Shown: positions 46,467 to 56,581, numbered from the stretch's first letter. The stretch is DNA of 64,000 bases from Flavivirga rizhaonensis (GCF_004791695.1 NZ_SRSO01000021.1:1-64000), one strand, 5' to 3'. Numbers and translations are program-made. Notes: generated by a model from the letters alone, not told the origin.

Positions 46467-47120
46467 ATGATTAATAATACACTCTCATTACATCACATAA
46501 TACGTGAATCTTCACTAACCGAAAATGCACCATTATTAATCATGATGCATGGTTATGGTAGTGATGAAAACGATTTGTTTTCGTTTGCTAGCGAATTACC
46601 CAAAGAACTTTTTATTATTTCAGTAAAAGCTCCGTACCCTATGCAGCCTTATGGAAACGCATGGTATGCTATTAACTTTGATGCAGACAAAGGCAAATGG
46701 AATGATAATGAACAAGCTGAAGAATCTCGTGATTTAATTGCAAGATTTATTGATGAAGTTATTGAAGTATACCCTGTAAACAAAGAGCATGTTTCCCTTT
46801 TAGGGTTTAGCCAGGGGAGCATTTTAAGTTATGCAGTCGCGTTAACATATCCTGAAAAAGTTAAAAATATTATAGCTTTGAGTGGTTATGTTTATAAAGA
46901 TATAATACCTCAAGATGAAACTAAAGACTACTCGCATTTAAATTTTTATTGTTCTCATGGAAGTGTAGATCAAGTTATTCCTGTTGAATGGGCACGACAA
47001 GCTGTACCGTTTTTAAGTAGTCTCAACATAAAGCATCAATATTCAGAATTTCCTGTGGGACATGGTGTCGCTCCTCAGAATTTTTATGAGTTTAAAAATT
47101 GGCTTATAGCTAATATATAA
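46467..47120 (+). CDS. Carboxylesterase/phospholipase-family alpha/beta hydrolase
   Basis: This 217-residue cytoplasmic hydrolase of the PF02230 type shows the oxyanion region MMHGYGSDENDLF, the nucleophile elbow GFSQGS with Ser near residue 114, an acid near CSHGSVDQVIPVEWA and the catalytic His in FPVGHGVAP. It probably acts on short acyl esters or lysophospholipids. It abuts the membrane protein gene without a gap, within the same operon. Confidence 0.9.
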   Translation: MINNTLSLHHIIRESSLTENAPLLIMMHGYGSDENDLFSFASELPKELFIISVKAPYPMQPYGNAWYAINFDADKGKWNDNEQAEESRDLIARFIDEVIEVYPVNKEHVSLLGFSQGSILSYAVALTYPEKVKNIIALSGYVYKDIIPQDETKDYSHLNFYCSHGSVDQVIPVEWARQAVPFLSSLNIKHQYSEFPVGHGVAPQNFYEFKNWLIANI

Positions 47121-47156
47121 TATTTTTCGTACCTTTTAGCCCTCAAAGAGACTAAA

Positions 47157-47681
47157 ATGAACCGATTATCAGCTTGTATTATTAGCCTGTTGCTACTATT
47201 TAGTAATAAGGCTATTTCTCAAAACATTAATGATTTAAAAGAAATCAATACTCAAATTTGGAGTAATTTCTCCAAATCTTTCGAAACCTTAGATTATGAA
47301 TTATTCGAAAGTTTGCATAGCAAAGACTTAATTCGAGTTAATGGTGGCGATTACAAATCCATTAGAAATAAAGAAGCCTATTTAGAAGGCTATAAGAGTC
47401 GTTGGAGAAATCCTGTTTTAAGTCAATCCATTTCTTTTAGATTTTTAGAACGTATTTGTAAGGATGATATGGCCTCAGAACGAGGTGTCTATAAGTTTAC
47501 TATAAACCCAAGAACAGAAAATCAAAAAATATATTACGGTAAATTCCATGTTATCTTAAGGAAGGAAGATAATCTTTGGAAAATATTAATCGATTATGAT
47601 TCTTCTGAGAATGACTTAATTAGTGAAACAGAAGCATTATACAAAAATGCTTTTGCTCTAGATAACTTTGAGAAAGATTAA
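47157..47681 (+). CDS. Secreted NTF2-like (DUF4440/SnoaL-type) protein
   Basis: This 174-residue protein has a signal peptide ending near KAISQ. The rest has the cone-shaped NTF2-like pattern: an N-terminal helix pair (INTQIWSNFSKSFETLDY), LIRVNGGDYKSIRNKEAY, and a C-terminal strand WKILIDYDSS. Such proteins may be ketosteroid-isomerase-like enzymes or ligand binders. The substrate is unknown. It is the last gene of the run that starts at 42943. Confidence 0.7.
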   Translation: MNRLSACIISLLLLFSNKAISQNINDLKEINTQIWSNFSKSFETLDYELFESLHSKDLIRVNGGDYKSIRNKEAYLEGYKSRWRNPVLSQSISFRFLERICKDDMASERGVYKFTINPRTENQKIYYGKFHVILRKEDNLWKILIDYDSSENDLISETEALYKNAFALDNFEKD

Positions 47682-48003
47682 AAATTCAGGCTAGGTGATA
47701 GTTTAACAACTTTATTTTAAAGTATATTTCCACCATTTATTACCTTCAAAGTGACTGAAAAATTTAGATTTGTTCATGTGTAGTTAATGAGCATAAATTA
47801 TTACGACACTTTCTGAATGATATAAAAAATTCTTGTCGACATTTTCTATTCTTCAAAATATAGGAATAAAAAGCTACTTATAACTCTATAAAATTAATTG
47901 CCATTGTAAGTCCAGCTAGTGAAACCTTCGTGTATTTTGTTTTTTAGTCCCGTAAAGCAATTTTTCTATTTAATCTCCAAAATAATTTTTATAAATAATT
48001 AAA
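47682..48003. other. Intergenic region without supported genes
   Basis: These roughly 320 bases lie between convergent transcripts. I see no convincing open frame or RNA fold. The minus-strand terminator at 48004-48030 borders it. Confidence 0.5.
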
Positions 48004-48030
48004 CAAAAAATCCAGCACAAAGCTGGATTT
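48004..48030 (-). terminator. Terminator of the two-component operon
   Basis: Read on the minus strand, AAATCCAGC-tttgt-GCTGGATTTTTTG is a 9-base-pair stem followed by a T tract. It lies 25 bases after the stop of the response regulator gene. Confidence 0.85.
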
Positions 48031-48054
48031 AATATCATAATCAGGAATATTTTA

Positions 48055-48759
48055 CTAAGTGTTTATTACTAACCTAAAGCCTTCTCCATGTATGTTTAGT
48101 ATTTCAACTTTATCATCAAGTTTTAAATACTTACGCAACTTTGCTATATAAACATCCATACTACGAGATGTAAAATAATTATCATCACGCCATATTTTAG
48201 TAAGAGCTAATTCACGTGGCATTAAATCATTTTCGTGTAATGCTAATAAACGTAATAATTCATTCTCTTTAGGCGATAATTTTACAGGTTCACCGCCATT
48301 AAAACGTAAGAAACGTAATTTAGAATTTAGATCAAAACTTCCTATTTTAAATTCAAATTGCTTGCTATCAGAAATAGTTTCGGTTGCTTTACGCTGTATT
48401 ATTGCTTTAATTTTCATCAAAAGCACTTCACTATCAAAAGGTTTATTTAGGTAATCATCAGCTCCAACTTTATAGCCTCTTAAAACATCTTCTTTCATTG
48501 TTTTAGCTGTTAGGAAAATAATTGGAACATCTGTATTTTTCTCTCTTATTTCTTTAGCTAACGTAAAACCATCTTTATAAGGCATCATAACATCTAGAAT
48601 ACATAAATCGAAATCATCTTTTTTGAATTTCTCGAAACCTTCCATACCATTTTTAGCATGAGTTACCTCATAATCATTCATCATTAAATAATCCTTAAGA
48701 ACGGTTCCAAAATTAGGGTCGTCTTCTACTAATAAAATTCTCTTTTTTTGATCTTCCAT
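48055..48759 (-). CDS. OmpR-family response regulator
   Basis: This 234-residue regulator has an N-terminal receiver domain with acidic pair EDD near residue 12, phospho-acceptor Asp in LCILDVMMPYKDG near 53, and Lys in LNKPFD. The C-terminal winged helix is of OmpR/PhoB type (LSPKENELLRLL; SRSMDVYIAKLRKYL). It resembles RprY of Bacteroides. It lies three bases after the sensor kinase gene, so the two form an operon. Target genes are unknown. Confidence 0.94.
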   Translation of the reverse strand: MEDQKKRILLVEDDPNFGTVLKDYLMMNDYEVTHAKNGMEGFEKFKKDDFDLCILDVMMPYKDGFTLAKEIREKNTDVPIIFLTAKTMKEDVLRGYKVGADDYLNKPFDSEVLLMKIKAIIQRKATETISDSKQFEFKIGSFDLNSKLRFLRFNGGEPVKLSPKENELLRLLALHENDLMPRELALTKIWRDDNYFTSRSMDVYIAKLRKYLKLDDKVEILNIHGEGFRLVINT

Positions 48760-48762
48760 AAT

Positions 48763-50337
48763 TTACGATATTAGTGGAAGCTTTATAGTAAATGTGCTTC
48801 CTTTTTCTTTTTCACTTTCTACAGATACATAACCTTGATGATCTTCTACTATACGCTTAACATATGCTAAACCTAAACCGTGACCTTTTACATTATGAAT
48901 ATTTCCTGTATGTTCTCTATAAAATTTTTCAAATACTTTTTTAGCAGCGGCTTTACTCATACCACTACCGTGATCTTTTACTTTTAATAAAATATTGGTA
49001 CCTACATTTTCAGTATATACTTCTATTTTTGGGGGATCTGGCGAATATTTTATAGCATTATCCAGAATATTAACAATAACGTTGGTAAAGTGAGTTTCAT
49101 TAGCCAAAACAGACGATTTTTCTGCTTCAAAAAATGTTTTAATATAGCCTTGTCTGTTTTCAACTAAAAGCTCTACATGTGTAATAGCGTCATCAACTAA
49201 ATCATGTAAATCCACTCTATCCTTACTAATATTAAGTTCGTTTTTCTCTAACTTAGATATTCTTAATACATTTTCAACTTGAGCATGCATCCGCTTATTT
49301 TCTTCCTTTATCATAGAAAGATATCGTACAACTCTTTCTTTATCGTCTATAACTTTTGGGTTTTTAATGGCATCTAAAGCTAAATTTATAGTTGCTATAG
49401 GCGTTTTAAACTCGTGAGTCATATTATTAATAAAATCTGTTTTTATTTCAGATATTTTTCGCTGCTTTAAAAGTTGATACAATGCACTTGAATAAGCAAT
49501 AATAATAATCAATGTGAAAATTATTGATAATAAAATCATTCCTATTATTGGTGATAGAATAAACTTATTATCATCTGGAAAATTCACTAAAAACTTATAA
49601 TTATTTTGATTCTTTTCATTATAAAAAAAAGGCACACTAAAAGTTGATCCTTGATCGTTCTCAAACCCATCACTATGAACTTTCGTTGCCAAATCATTAC
49701 TATATATAGCAAATTCAAAATCTATATTAATAGAATATTCTTTAAGTTTTTTTGATAACAATTCTTGAATTTCGTCCTGAGACACACGTTTATGAATTAA
49801 TCTTCTATATGCGATATCATTATAAATATCTTCAAAAATAATTTCATCAGTACTAGAAATTTCATCCAACAATAACAACTTATCATTTGGACTTAAATCT
49901 GACTCTAAACTGCCCCCATCATTATTGAAAATTTTTGTTTCACGTTCATTATAAATTCGCTTAATATTAAGAGAATCCGAACCAATGTCAAAGAGCGATG
50001 AATTAAACTTATAGTTTTCTTCATATATACCACTACTATAAAAAATAGTTTCCTTAGAATCGAAATCTTTTTGAATAATGTATAAATTCCTAATAGCTGC
50101 TGTATCTACAGTTACTCCTTTAGATATTAAATCTTGAAGTTTATAAACATATTCCGAATATTCCTTCTTTTGAATGGTATTAGAAACATAATGTAGTGCC
50201 GTATTAACATTAAACTTAAATCTTTCTTTTTCGTTTTCTACAGAATCATTTATATAATAAGCTTGAATAGAAATTATACCTATAAGTGATAAACTCATTA
50301 GTATAATTAATAGGATGAATATTCTTTTGCTCACCAT
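48763..50337 (-). CDS. Sensor histidine kinase
   Basis: This 524-residue membrane kinase has a first helix at about 6-27 (IFILLIILMSLSLIGIISI), a periplasmic sensor region of about 240 residues without a recognised domain, and a second helix near 265-288. The dimerisation box NNMTHEFKTPIATI carries the phospho-acceptor His. The catalytic domain has NILDNAIKYS, KDHGSGMS and GLGLAYVKRI. It is cognate to the response regulator just downstream. The signal sensed is unknown. Confidence 0.93.
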   Translation of the reverse strand: MVSKRIFILLIILMSLSLIGIISIQAYYINDSVENEKERFKFNVNTALHYVSNTIQKKEYSEYVYKLQDLISKGVTVDTAAIRNLYIIQKDFDSKETIFYSSGIYEENYKFNSSLFDIGSDSLNIKRIYNERETKIFNNDGGSLESDLSPNDKLLLLDEISSTDEIIFEDIYNDIAYRRLIHKRVSQDEIQELLSKKLKEYSINIDFEFAIYSNDLATKVHSDGFENDQGSTFSVPFFYNEKNQNNYKFLVNFPDDNKFILSPIIGMILLSIIFTLIIIIAYSSALYQLLKQRKISEIKTDFINNMTHEFKTPIATINLALDAIKNPKVIDDKERVVRYLSMIKEENKRMHAQVENVLRISKLEKNELNISKDRVDLHDLVDDAITHVELLVENRQGYIKTFFEAEKSSVLANETHFTNVIVNILDNAIKYSPDPPKIEVYTENVGTNILLKVKDHGSGMSKAAAKKVFEKFYREHTGNIHNVKGHGLGLAYVKRIVEDHQGYVSVESEKEKGSTFTIKLPLIS

Positions 50338-50405
50338 TCAAAATTAACATTTTAACATTTATAACACTCTCCTTTTAACCTTACATTAACAAAAATGTTA
50401 AAATT

Positions 50406-50999
50406 TCAGATTTTCCCAATTCTTTTAAGAATGTCCTCATGAATACCAACAACCTGATTTTTAGTCATTTCAAGGTCTACGTTATCAATAACATACTGCG
50501 AATATTTAATTTTTTCTGTATCTGTCCATTGATTTTTCATAATGGACTTAATCTTATCTTTGGTTGTATTATCACGCATTAAAAGACGCTTTATCCGCAA
50601 TTCTTTTGGAGCTGTAACTGTAATAATATAATCGCATGCTATATGTCCTCCGTTTTCAAATAAAACAGCTACTTCCTTTATAACATAAGGGGCATCTTGT
50701 TTTAATGACCATTTTTCAAAATGCCTGGCTACTCTAGGGTGAACAATGGCATTCATTTTTTGCAAATAGGTGTTATTATTAAAGATAATATCGGCAATAT
50801 AATATTTGTTTAATACATCATTAATATAAGCTTTATCTCCAAATAATTGAATAAGCTTTCTTTTAATGACTTTAGATTTATGCATCAGGTTTTTAGCTTC
50901 TACATCAGCTATATAAACTGGCACTCCTAACGCCTCAAACTGTTTAGCCACTGTTGTCTTTCCGCTACCAATACCTCCTGTAAGTCCTACAATAATCAT
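50406..50999 (-). CDS. coaE: Dephospho-CoA kinase
   Basis: This enzyme performs the last step of coenzyme A synthesis, phosphorylating dephospho-CoA. The P-loop is GLTGGIGSGKTTVAKQF at the N-terminus, the substrate region is VPVYIADVEAKNLMH, and the lid shows KRLLMRDNTTKDKI. The 197-residue length is typical. Its start overlaps the end of the YbbR-domain gene by four bases. CoaBC, encoded 6 kb away on the same strand, serves the same pathway. Confidence 0.95.
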   Translation of the reverse strand: MIIVGLTGGIGSGKTTVAKQFEALGVPVYIADVEAKNLMHKSKVIKRKLIQLFGDKAYINDVLNKYYIADIIFNNNTYLQKMNAIVHPRVARHFEKWSLKQDAPYVIKEVAVLFENGGHIACDYIITVTAPKELRIKRLLMRDNTTKDKIKSIMKNQWTDTEKIKYSQYVIDNVDLEMTKNQVVGIHEDILKRIGKI

Positions 51000-51955
51000 T
51001 TTATAATTATAAATTCTATTCGCTGTTGATTCATTTTAATGTTTTTAGCTGTTTTTGGAGATTTTACTAATTCCGGAACTAAAAGAGATTGATTACCAAC
51101 TGCTTTTGTATAATCACAAACAACCTTAAAATCTTTATTTGTGACCGAATTAAAATGACTCAAACTTATATAATATGAAACGTTTACTTCTTTTGGAAAG
51201 TATTTTAGCTTTACACCTTTAGGGGCATTAATAATGCTTACTGGTATCTTTAATGTCCCTTCTGTAAACTTCTCTACATCTCCCTTTATAGTAATACTAT
51301 TAGCAGAAAATTTTAAATCAGAGGTGTTTTCTGGGAGTTTCAGATTCGTAATTTCTGATAAATTTGATTTTACATCATTAAAAATAACGTCTTCGGTTTC
51401 TAAATGGTGAATTTTAGACACTAATACGTTGGGGCCAATAATTTCTATAGAATCGGGATCTGAAACTAACTTATCTGCTACATCATAACCTGGGTGGAAA
51501 TTAACAGTTGCATTTATCTTTATTGGTACTTTTTTAACCAAGTTGACATCATATCTAAAAGCTAATCTTTTCGGAGAAATATTAAGCAATTCTACTTGCT
51601 CATCAAACTGAGTATTATCTAAATAGGCTTTAGATTTATTCCACAAAAAGACGCCATCTTCTTTATCAACATCATTAATAAAATCTATCTTAATCTTTGG
51701 TTTGGAAACATAATACCGAAGCCACTTAAAACCGTGTGTTTTTAAAGTAATATTTAATACAACTGAGTCATTTAAAATTACATTCTCTTCAGGGACATTT
51801 ACCTTTTCAATATCAAAAACAATAGTATTTGTATATTCTTTTGATAGTTTAGTAAATATTAAAATAATAAAGGCAAACAATAAAAATAAAATGAACACAT
51901 TTATTCTTTTATTTTTTATTGAAGCGAGTATGTCTGACTTTAACTTTTTTATCAT
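50996..51955 (-). CDS. YbbR-domain (CdaR-like) membrane protein
   Basis: This 319-residue protein has one N-terminal helix (INVFILFLLFAFIILIF) and several repeated YbbR-like beta domains outside the membrane (for example VKKVPIKINATVNFHPGYDV and SIEIIGPNVLVSKI). In Firmicutes CdaR controls a diadenylate cyclase; no such gene is seen here. It overlaps coaE and the glycosyltransferase gene by four bases each, so the three are translationally coupled. Confidence 0.8.
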   Translation of the reverse strand: MIKKLKSDILASIKNKRINVFILFLLFAFIILIFTKLSKEYTNTIVFDIEKVNVPEENVILNDSVVLNITLKTHGFKWLRYYVSKPKIKIDFINDVDKEDGVFLWNKSKAYLDNTQFDEQVELLNISPKRLAFRYDVNLVKKVPIKINATVNFHPGYDVADKLVSDPDSIEIIGPNVLVSKIHHLETEDVIFNDVKSNLSEITNLKLPENTSDLKFSANSITIKGDVEKFTEGTLKIPVSIINAPKGVKLKYFPKEVNVSYYISLSHFNSVTNKDFKVVCDYTKAVGNQSLLVPELVKSPKTAKNIKMNQQRIEFIIIK

Positions 51956-52959
51956 TTCTGTTTAAAAAATAACTTAGGGAAATAAATCTCTGGTTTTTTA
52001 TTAAGTACTGAAACTACAACTGTTGACTTTAAAAACCCATAACCATAACCAAAAAACTGAATAATTATAGCCACTAAAGAAAGTATAGAAACGCTTATAC
52101 TTCTTGTCTTTATTAAAGCTAATACTACTGCTACTACAAAATACAACATATAACCAATTAAGGTCCATTTAAAATTAAAAAAAATGAGTAGTAATGACAT
52201 TAGAAACCCTATACAAAAGATTGTAGGAAACCAATAAGTAATTTTTTTTGTAGATGGATGCCATTTGTTTAAAATAGGACGTACCAAACCAAATTTATGC
52301 ACTTGAGTATAAAACTTGCTCCATGAAATGCGACGTTTATGATATACAAAAGCTTCTGGAATTAGTTTGGTTTTAAACCCTAAATCCCAAAGTCTAATAG
52401 ACAAATCAGGGTCTTCTCCAGGATGTATTCTCCCAAAGCCTTTTGATGCAATGAAAGCTTCTTTTGAAAGTCCCATATTGAAACTTCTTGGCTGAAACGT
52501 ATCCACACTTTTTTTATTTCCTCTTATACCTCCGGTAGTAATAAACGATGTCATTGAAAAGTTAATAGCTTTTTGAAGGTCCGTAAATGAGCTATGTGCT
52601 GCATCTGGTCCACCAAAACAATCTACATAGTTGTTTTCTAAACTTTTCACAACTTCTACTAAATAGTTTTTTGGTAAAATACAATCGGAATCTAAAATAA
52701 TAAAATAGTTCCCTTTTGCTTTTTGCATACCAAAATTCCTGGAATCTCCTGGTCCGGAATTTTCTTTAAAAAAATAAGATATCTCTAACTTCTCCTTATA
52801 AGCATTAACGACCTCTTTAGAAACTATTGCAGAACCGTCTTCAACTATAACTATCTCAAAAGGTATGTGTCCTTGTAAACCTTCAAAACTCTGTAAAAGC
52901 TCCTCTATTTCGTCTGGACGATTGTAAACAGGAATGATAAAAGAAAACTTTAATTGCAT
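51952..52959 (-). CDS. Family 2 glycosyltransferase
   Basis: This 335-residue enzyme has the GT-A fold: FSIIPVYNRPDEIEELLQSF at the N-terminus, IVEDGS, the DxD-type motif ILDSDC, and GEDPDLSIRLW as the acceptor-side ED motif. The C-terminal third has two to three hydrophobic helices (FCIGFLMSLLLIFF; LYFVVAVVLALI), so it is membrane-attached. The acceptor is unknown; it is likely to be envelope polysaccharide or lipid. It lies just after the fabI terminator. Confidence 0.9.
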   Translation of the reverse strand: MQLKFSFIIPVYNRPDEIEELLQSFEGLQGHIPFEIVIVEDGSAIVSKEVVNAYKEKLEISYFFKENSGPGDSRNFGMQKAKGNYFIILDSDCILPKNYLVEVVKSLENNYVDCFGGPDAAHSSFTDLQKAINFSMTSFITTGGIRGNKKSVDTFQPRSFNMGLSKEAFIASKGFGRIHPGEDPDLSIRLWDLGFKTKLIPEAFVYHKRRISWSKFYTQVHKFGLVRPILNKWHPSTKKITYWFPTIFCIGFLMSLLLIFFNFKWTLIGYMLYFVVAVVLALIKTRSISVSILSLVAIIIQFFGYGYGFLKSTVVVSVLNKKPEIYFPKLFFKQK

Positions 52960-52973
52960 AAAACAAATGTAAC

Positions 52974-53003
52974 AAAAAAGCCACCGTTTAAAGGGTGGCT
53001 CGT
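52974..53003 (-). terminator. Terminator of fabI
   Basis: On the minus strand, AGCCACC-ctttaaac-GGTGGCT followed by TTTTTTG forms a strong stem and U tract directly after fabI and just before the glycosyltransferase gene. Confidence 0.85.
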
Positions 53004-53022
53004 TTTCAATATTTAAAATATT

Positions 53023-53838
53023 TTAGTCTTCGTTCATAAAAGTATCCATAACAGCATCACTAACTCCCATGTTACTAAAACCTCCATCATGGAATAGGTT
53101 TTGAAGCGTAACCCGTTTGGTTAAATCACTGAATAAAGAAACCGTATAATTAGCACAATCTAATGCTGTTGCGTTACCTAATGGTGACATTTTATCGGCA
53201 TAAGCTATAAATCCATCAAAACCTTTAACACCACTTCCTGCAGTTGTTGGCGTAGGGGATTGAGAAATGGTATTTACACGTACATTTTTATCACGTCCAA
53301 AGAAATACCCAAAACTACGAGCAATACTTTCCAAATACGCTTTATTATCAGCCATATCATTATAATCCGGAAAAACACGTTGTGCTGCCATATAGGTTAA
53401 AGCTACAATACTACCCCATTCATTCATAGCATCTGCTTTGTATAATGTTTGCATAACTTTATGGAAAGACATCGCAGAAACATCAGTTCCTTTTTGTGTC
53501 CATGCATAATTCTGATCGGTATAATGTTTTCCTTTTCTAACATTAATAGACATCCCTATTGAATGTAATACAAAGTCTATTTTACCACCAAGAATCTCCA
53601 TTGATTTTTCAACCAGTTTTTGTAAATCTTCTTCAGAAGTTGCGTCAGCAGGAATAATTTGAGAACCCGTTTTTTCGGCTAACTCATTTATTTGCCCCAT
53701 ACGCATAGCAACCGGCGCATTTGTTAATACAAATGCTCCTCCTTCTTCATGCACACGTTCTGCTGTTTTCCAAGCAATTGAATTAGCATCTAATGCTCCA
53801 AAAATGATTCCCTTTTTTCCTTTTAATAAATTGTACAT
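53023..53838 (-). CDS. fabI: Enoyl-[acyl-carrier-protein] reductase (NADH)
   Basis: The enzyme reduces enoyl-ACP in the last step of each fatty acid elongation cycle. The SDR fold shows KGIIFGALDANSIAW as the cofactor start, LHSIGMS, and the catalytic pair in ALTYMAAQRVFPDYNDMADNK, where Tyr and Lys have the FabI Y-x6-K spacing. The 271-residue length is typical. It is monocistronic, with its own terminator. This is the target enzyme class of triclosan. Confidence 0.95.
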   Translation of the reverse strand: MYNLLKGKKGIIFGALDANSIAWKTAERVHEEGGAFVLTNAPVAMRMGQINELAEKTGSQIIPADATSEEDLQKLVEKSMEILGGKIDFVLHSIGMSINVRKGKHYTDQNYAWTQKGTDVSAMSFHKVMQTLYKADAMNEWGSIVALTYMAAQRVFPDYNDMADNKAYLESIARSFGYFFGRDKNVRVNTISQSPTPTTAGSGVKGFDGFIAYADKMSPLGNATALDCANYTVSLFSDLTKRVTLQNLFHDGGFSNMGVSDAVMDTFMNED

Positions 53839-53850
53839 ACGTTTTAGTTT

Positions 53851-53895
53851 ACGCCCCTTTGTCCTCCGGACATTTCCCCAAGGGGAAAATTGGGT
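53851..53895. repeat. Palindromic repeat upstream of fabI
   Basis: Two adjoining hairpins, GTCC-tcc-GGAC (53861-53871) and TTTCCCC-aa-GGGGAAA (53873-53888), lie in an otherwise AT-rich gap. The G+C-rich sequence is unlike its surroundings and resembles the dispersed repeats of many Bacteroidota. It sits just upstream of the fabI start and may be in its 5' leader. Confidence 0.55.
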
Positions 53896-53973
53896 AATTG
53901 TTGTCTTAATTAATTTTAAAAGCCCAAAAGTACTAAACTTTAAACTTTAATTTTTTTAAACTCTAAAGTTTTT

Positions 53974-55626
53974 TCAATTCAGCAATTCTTTAGCATGAGC
54001 AATAGCTGATGAAGACATTTCCAAGCCACCTAACATTTGAGCAATTTCTACAATCCGCTCATCATGATTTAGCTTTATAAGATTGGTTTGCGTGGCATTA
54101 TTTACATCTTCCTTATAAACTTTAAAATGCGAATGCCCTTTCGCTGCAATTTGTGGTAAATGTGTGATAGAAAACACTTGCATGGTTTTACTCATCTGCA
54201 ACATAATATCTCCCATTTTATTTGATATTTCTCCCGAAACACCAGTATCAATTTCATCAAACATAATGGTAGGGAGCTTTATATATTTTGATAAAACGGA
54301 TTTTATTGCCAACATAATTCTTGACAATTCCCCGCCTGAAGCTGCTTTTTTAAGTTCGTTAAAATGACCTCCTTTATTTGCCGAAAATAAAAACAATAAT
54401 TCATCTTTCCCATTTGCGAAAAAAGTATCACTATAGTTCATTTCTATTTTAAACTGCGCGTTTGGCATACCTAAACCTACTAAGATATTTTCTAATTGTT
54501 CTTTTAAATTTGGAATAACTTCAGTTCTCTTTTTATTGATTGCTTTAGAAATTGTGTTTAATTCTGAGATTTTAGAATCTATTTCCAATTGTTTTTTCTG
54601 AATAGTATCCTCTAAGTTTTCTGTTACCAACACTTTCTCTTCAAGCTCATTTTTTATTTTAATCAATTCTGAAATATTAATGGCCACATGTTTTTGCATC
54701 AAATTATGAAGTATTTTTAATTTCGAATCAACCGTTTGTAACCTATCTGGATCTATTTCTAAATTATCTTGCAGCGTATTAACTTCATTAAAGATATCAT
54801 CCATTTCTATTAAACTGCTATTAATTCTATTAAATAAATCTTCATATTTGGATGAATATCCAGACAGTTTTTGAAATGCATTTTTTAATGCGGTTAATGT
54901 AGATAAAGCTCCAACTTCTTCATCACTTAACAAGTGGTGAGCTTCCTCTAATTTTTCTTTTATCCCTTCAATATTATTGAGGGTTTCGTATTCTTCTTCC
55001 AGGGTTTCTAATTCGCCATCAACTAAATTAGCTTCTACTAATTCATTTAATAAAAACGAATTATAATCATGTTCTTTAATTGCTTCGGCTTGAAAGGTTA
55101 AAAGTTCTTTCAGTTCTTTTTGAAGAATTTTGTAGGCTTTTAATGTTTCCTTATAATTTTGTAAAACATCTTCATGTTTTGCTAATGCATCAATTACTTG
55201 AAACTGAAATTCATTACTAGTTAGCTCCAATGTTTGATGCTGTGAATGAATATCTATTAAACGCGCTCCCAACACTTGTAAACTACTTAAGTTAACAGGT
55301 GAATCATTTACAAATGCCCTTGATTTCCCAGAAGGCAAAATTTCTCTACGAATAATAGTTTGCGGCTCATAATCTAGATCTTCGGCTTTAAAAATTGATT
55401 TTAATTTATAATCAGAAATATTAAAAACAGCTTCTATGATACATTTTTGCGCAGTATCCTTTAAGCTATTTAAATCGGCACGTTTCCCTAAAATCAATGA
55501 TAACCCTCCAAGAAGAATGGACTTTCCTGCACCGGTTTCTCCTGTAATTATAGATAAACCATCGTTAAAATCAACATGAAGCGTATCTATTAAAGCGTAA
55601 TTTTTTATTGAAAGTGATGTTAACAA
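53974..55626 (-). CDS. recN: DNA repair protein RecN
   Basis: This 550-residue SMC-like ATPase acts in double-strand break repair. The N-terminus MLTSLSIKNYALIDTLHVDF leads to Walker A ITGETGAGKS. A long coiled coil occupies the middle (about 155-380). The C-terminal ATPase half contains AASGGELSRIMLAIK as the signature and TIMFDEIDTGVSGE as Walker B. The length matches the family. The DUF4835, coaBC, rpoZ and bamD genes lie upstream on the same strand. Confidence 0.96.
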   Translation of the reverse strand: MLTSLSIKNYALIDTLHVDFNDGLSIITGETGAGKSILLGGLSLILGKRADLNSLKDTAQKCIIEAVFNISDYKLKSIFKAEDLDYEPQTIIRREILPSGKSRAFVNDSPVNLSSLQVLGARLIDIHSQHQTLELTSNEFQFQVIDALAKHEDVLQNYKETLKAYKILQKELKELLTFQAEAIKEHDYNSFLLNELVEANLVDGELETLEEEYETLNNIEGIKEKLEEAHHLLSDEEVGALSTLTALKNAFQKLSGYSSKYEDLFNRINSSLIEMDDIFNEVNTLQDNLEIDPDRLQTVDSKLKILHNLMQKHVAINISELIKIKNELEEKVLVTENLEDTIQKKQLEIDSKISELNTISKAINKKRTEVIPNLKEQLENILVGLGMPNAQFKIEMNYSDTFFANGKDELLFLFSANKGGHFNELKKAASGGELSRIMLAIKSVLSKYIKLPTIMFDEIDTGVSGEISNKMGDIMLQMSKTMQVFSITHLPQIAAKGHSHFKVYKEDVNNATQTNLIKLNHDERIVEIAQMLGGLEMSSSAIAHAKELLN

Positions 55627-55693
55627 AGTTATTTTTTGTTCTTAAATTTTCGGAAATAAATATAATGAAAGCTTTTTTAAAATGTGGAATAAC

Positions 55694-56581
55694 TTAAAAC
55701 TTAATCTTTTGCCACTTACTACTATGCATTGGTGCTACTTTTTGAAGTGTTTCCATGACACTGGTAATGTTTACATTAGGTCCATTAGTAAAGATTTGTT
55801 CAATCTCATCAGCTTTGGCATCAAAAAAAGTTCGCAAAATAAAAGAATTTGGTCTACGACTATTCATAGCTTTGAATAACTGTAATGAAGCTGCTATCTT
55901 TTCCTTACCTTCTTTTGCATTCTCTCCCATAATATCCAAACCGTTTCTATGATAAGTGTATAGAACTTCTCTATACTCTTTAAAAGTTGGGGATAGCACA
56001 TTATCTATAAGAGCGAATCTACTTTGTAAGCCATCTTCTAATTTCCATCCTCTAAAATTACCCTGTTGTGAATAATTTGTAATCACTCGTGCTTGTGTAT
56101 AATAAGGATCCCCTCCTTTTCTAGAAAAAGAGTCCGCATCTAACGCTAAAATCATATAGACGTGATATGCTAATACTGAGATTAAATTGGATTCGAATTG
56201 ATTGGGATTGAAAATTAGATTTTGAAATTCTAGATACCTAAAATTAAAATCTTTATCATTGAAATTATAGATAGGTGTTGTAAAAGATGAACCAAAAACC
56301 GGACGGGATGATTGTACTTGAATTGATGCTTGAAACGATTCGCCACTATAGTTATTAACATTTATAACCATGCTACAATCTATACGTTCTTGTGCTTTAA
56401 ATGTTTTTTTAGTCCATTTTGTATTATTAATGAACTCTTTTAGTTGTTTTTCTAGAGTTTTAAAAATTGGAAAATTTTCGTTACCTGTTTGTTGTGCATT
56501 TACAACAACATTACAATTTAGTTCTTGCGAAAATCCTTTAATTCCGAGACAAAATATTAAAACAACTAAAAAACTACGCAT
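55694..56581 (-). CDS. DUF4835 family protein, exported
   Basis: This 295-residue protein has a signal peptide (FLVVLIFCLGIKGFSQ). It begins the mature part with LNCNVVVNAQQTGN and carries the repeated strand-rich features of DUF4835, including YHVYMILALDADSFSRKGGDPYY. The family is conserved in Bacteroidota next to coaBC and recN, as here, and its function is unknown. Its start overlaps the end of coaBC by eight bases. Confidence 0.9.
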   Translation of the reverse strand: MRSFLVVLIFCLGIKGFSQELNCNVVVNAQQTGNENFPIFKTLEKQLKEFINNTKWTKKTFKAQERIDCSMVINVNNYSGESFQASIQVQSSRPVFGSSFTTPIYNFNDKDFNFRYLEFQNLIFNPNQFESNLISVLAYHVYMILALDADSFSRKGGDPYYTQARVITNYSQQGNFRGWKLEDGLQSRFALIDNVLSPTFKEYREVLYTYHRNGLDIMGENAKEGKEKIAASLQLFKAMNSRRPNSFILRTFFDAKADEIEQIFTNGPNVNITSVMETLQKVAPMHSSKWQKIKF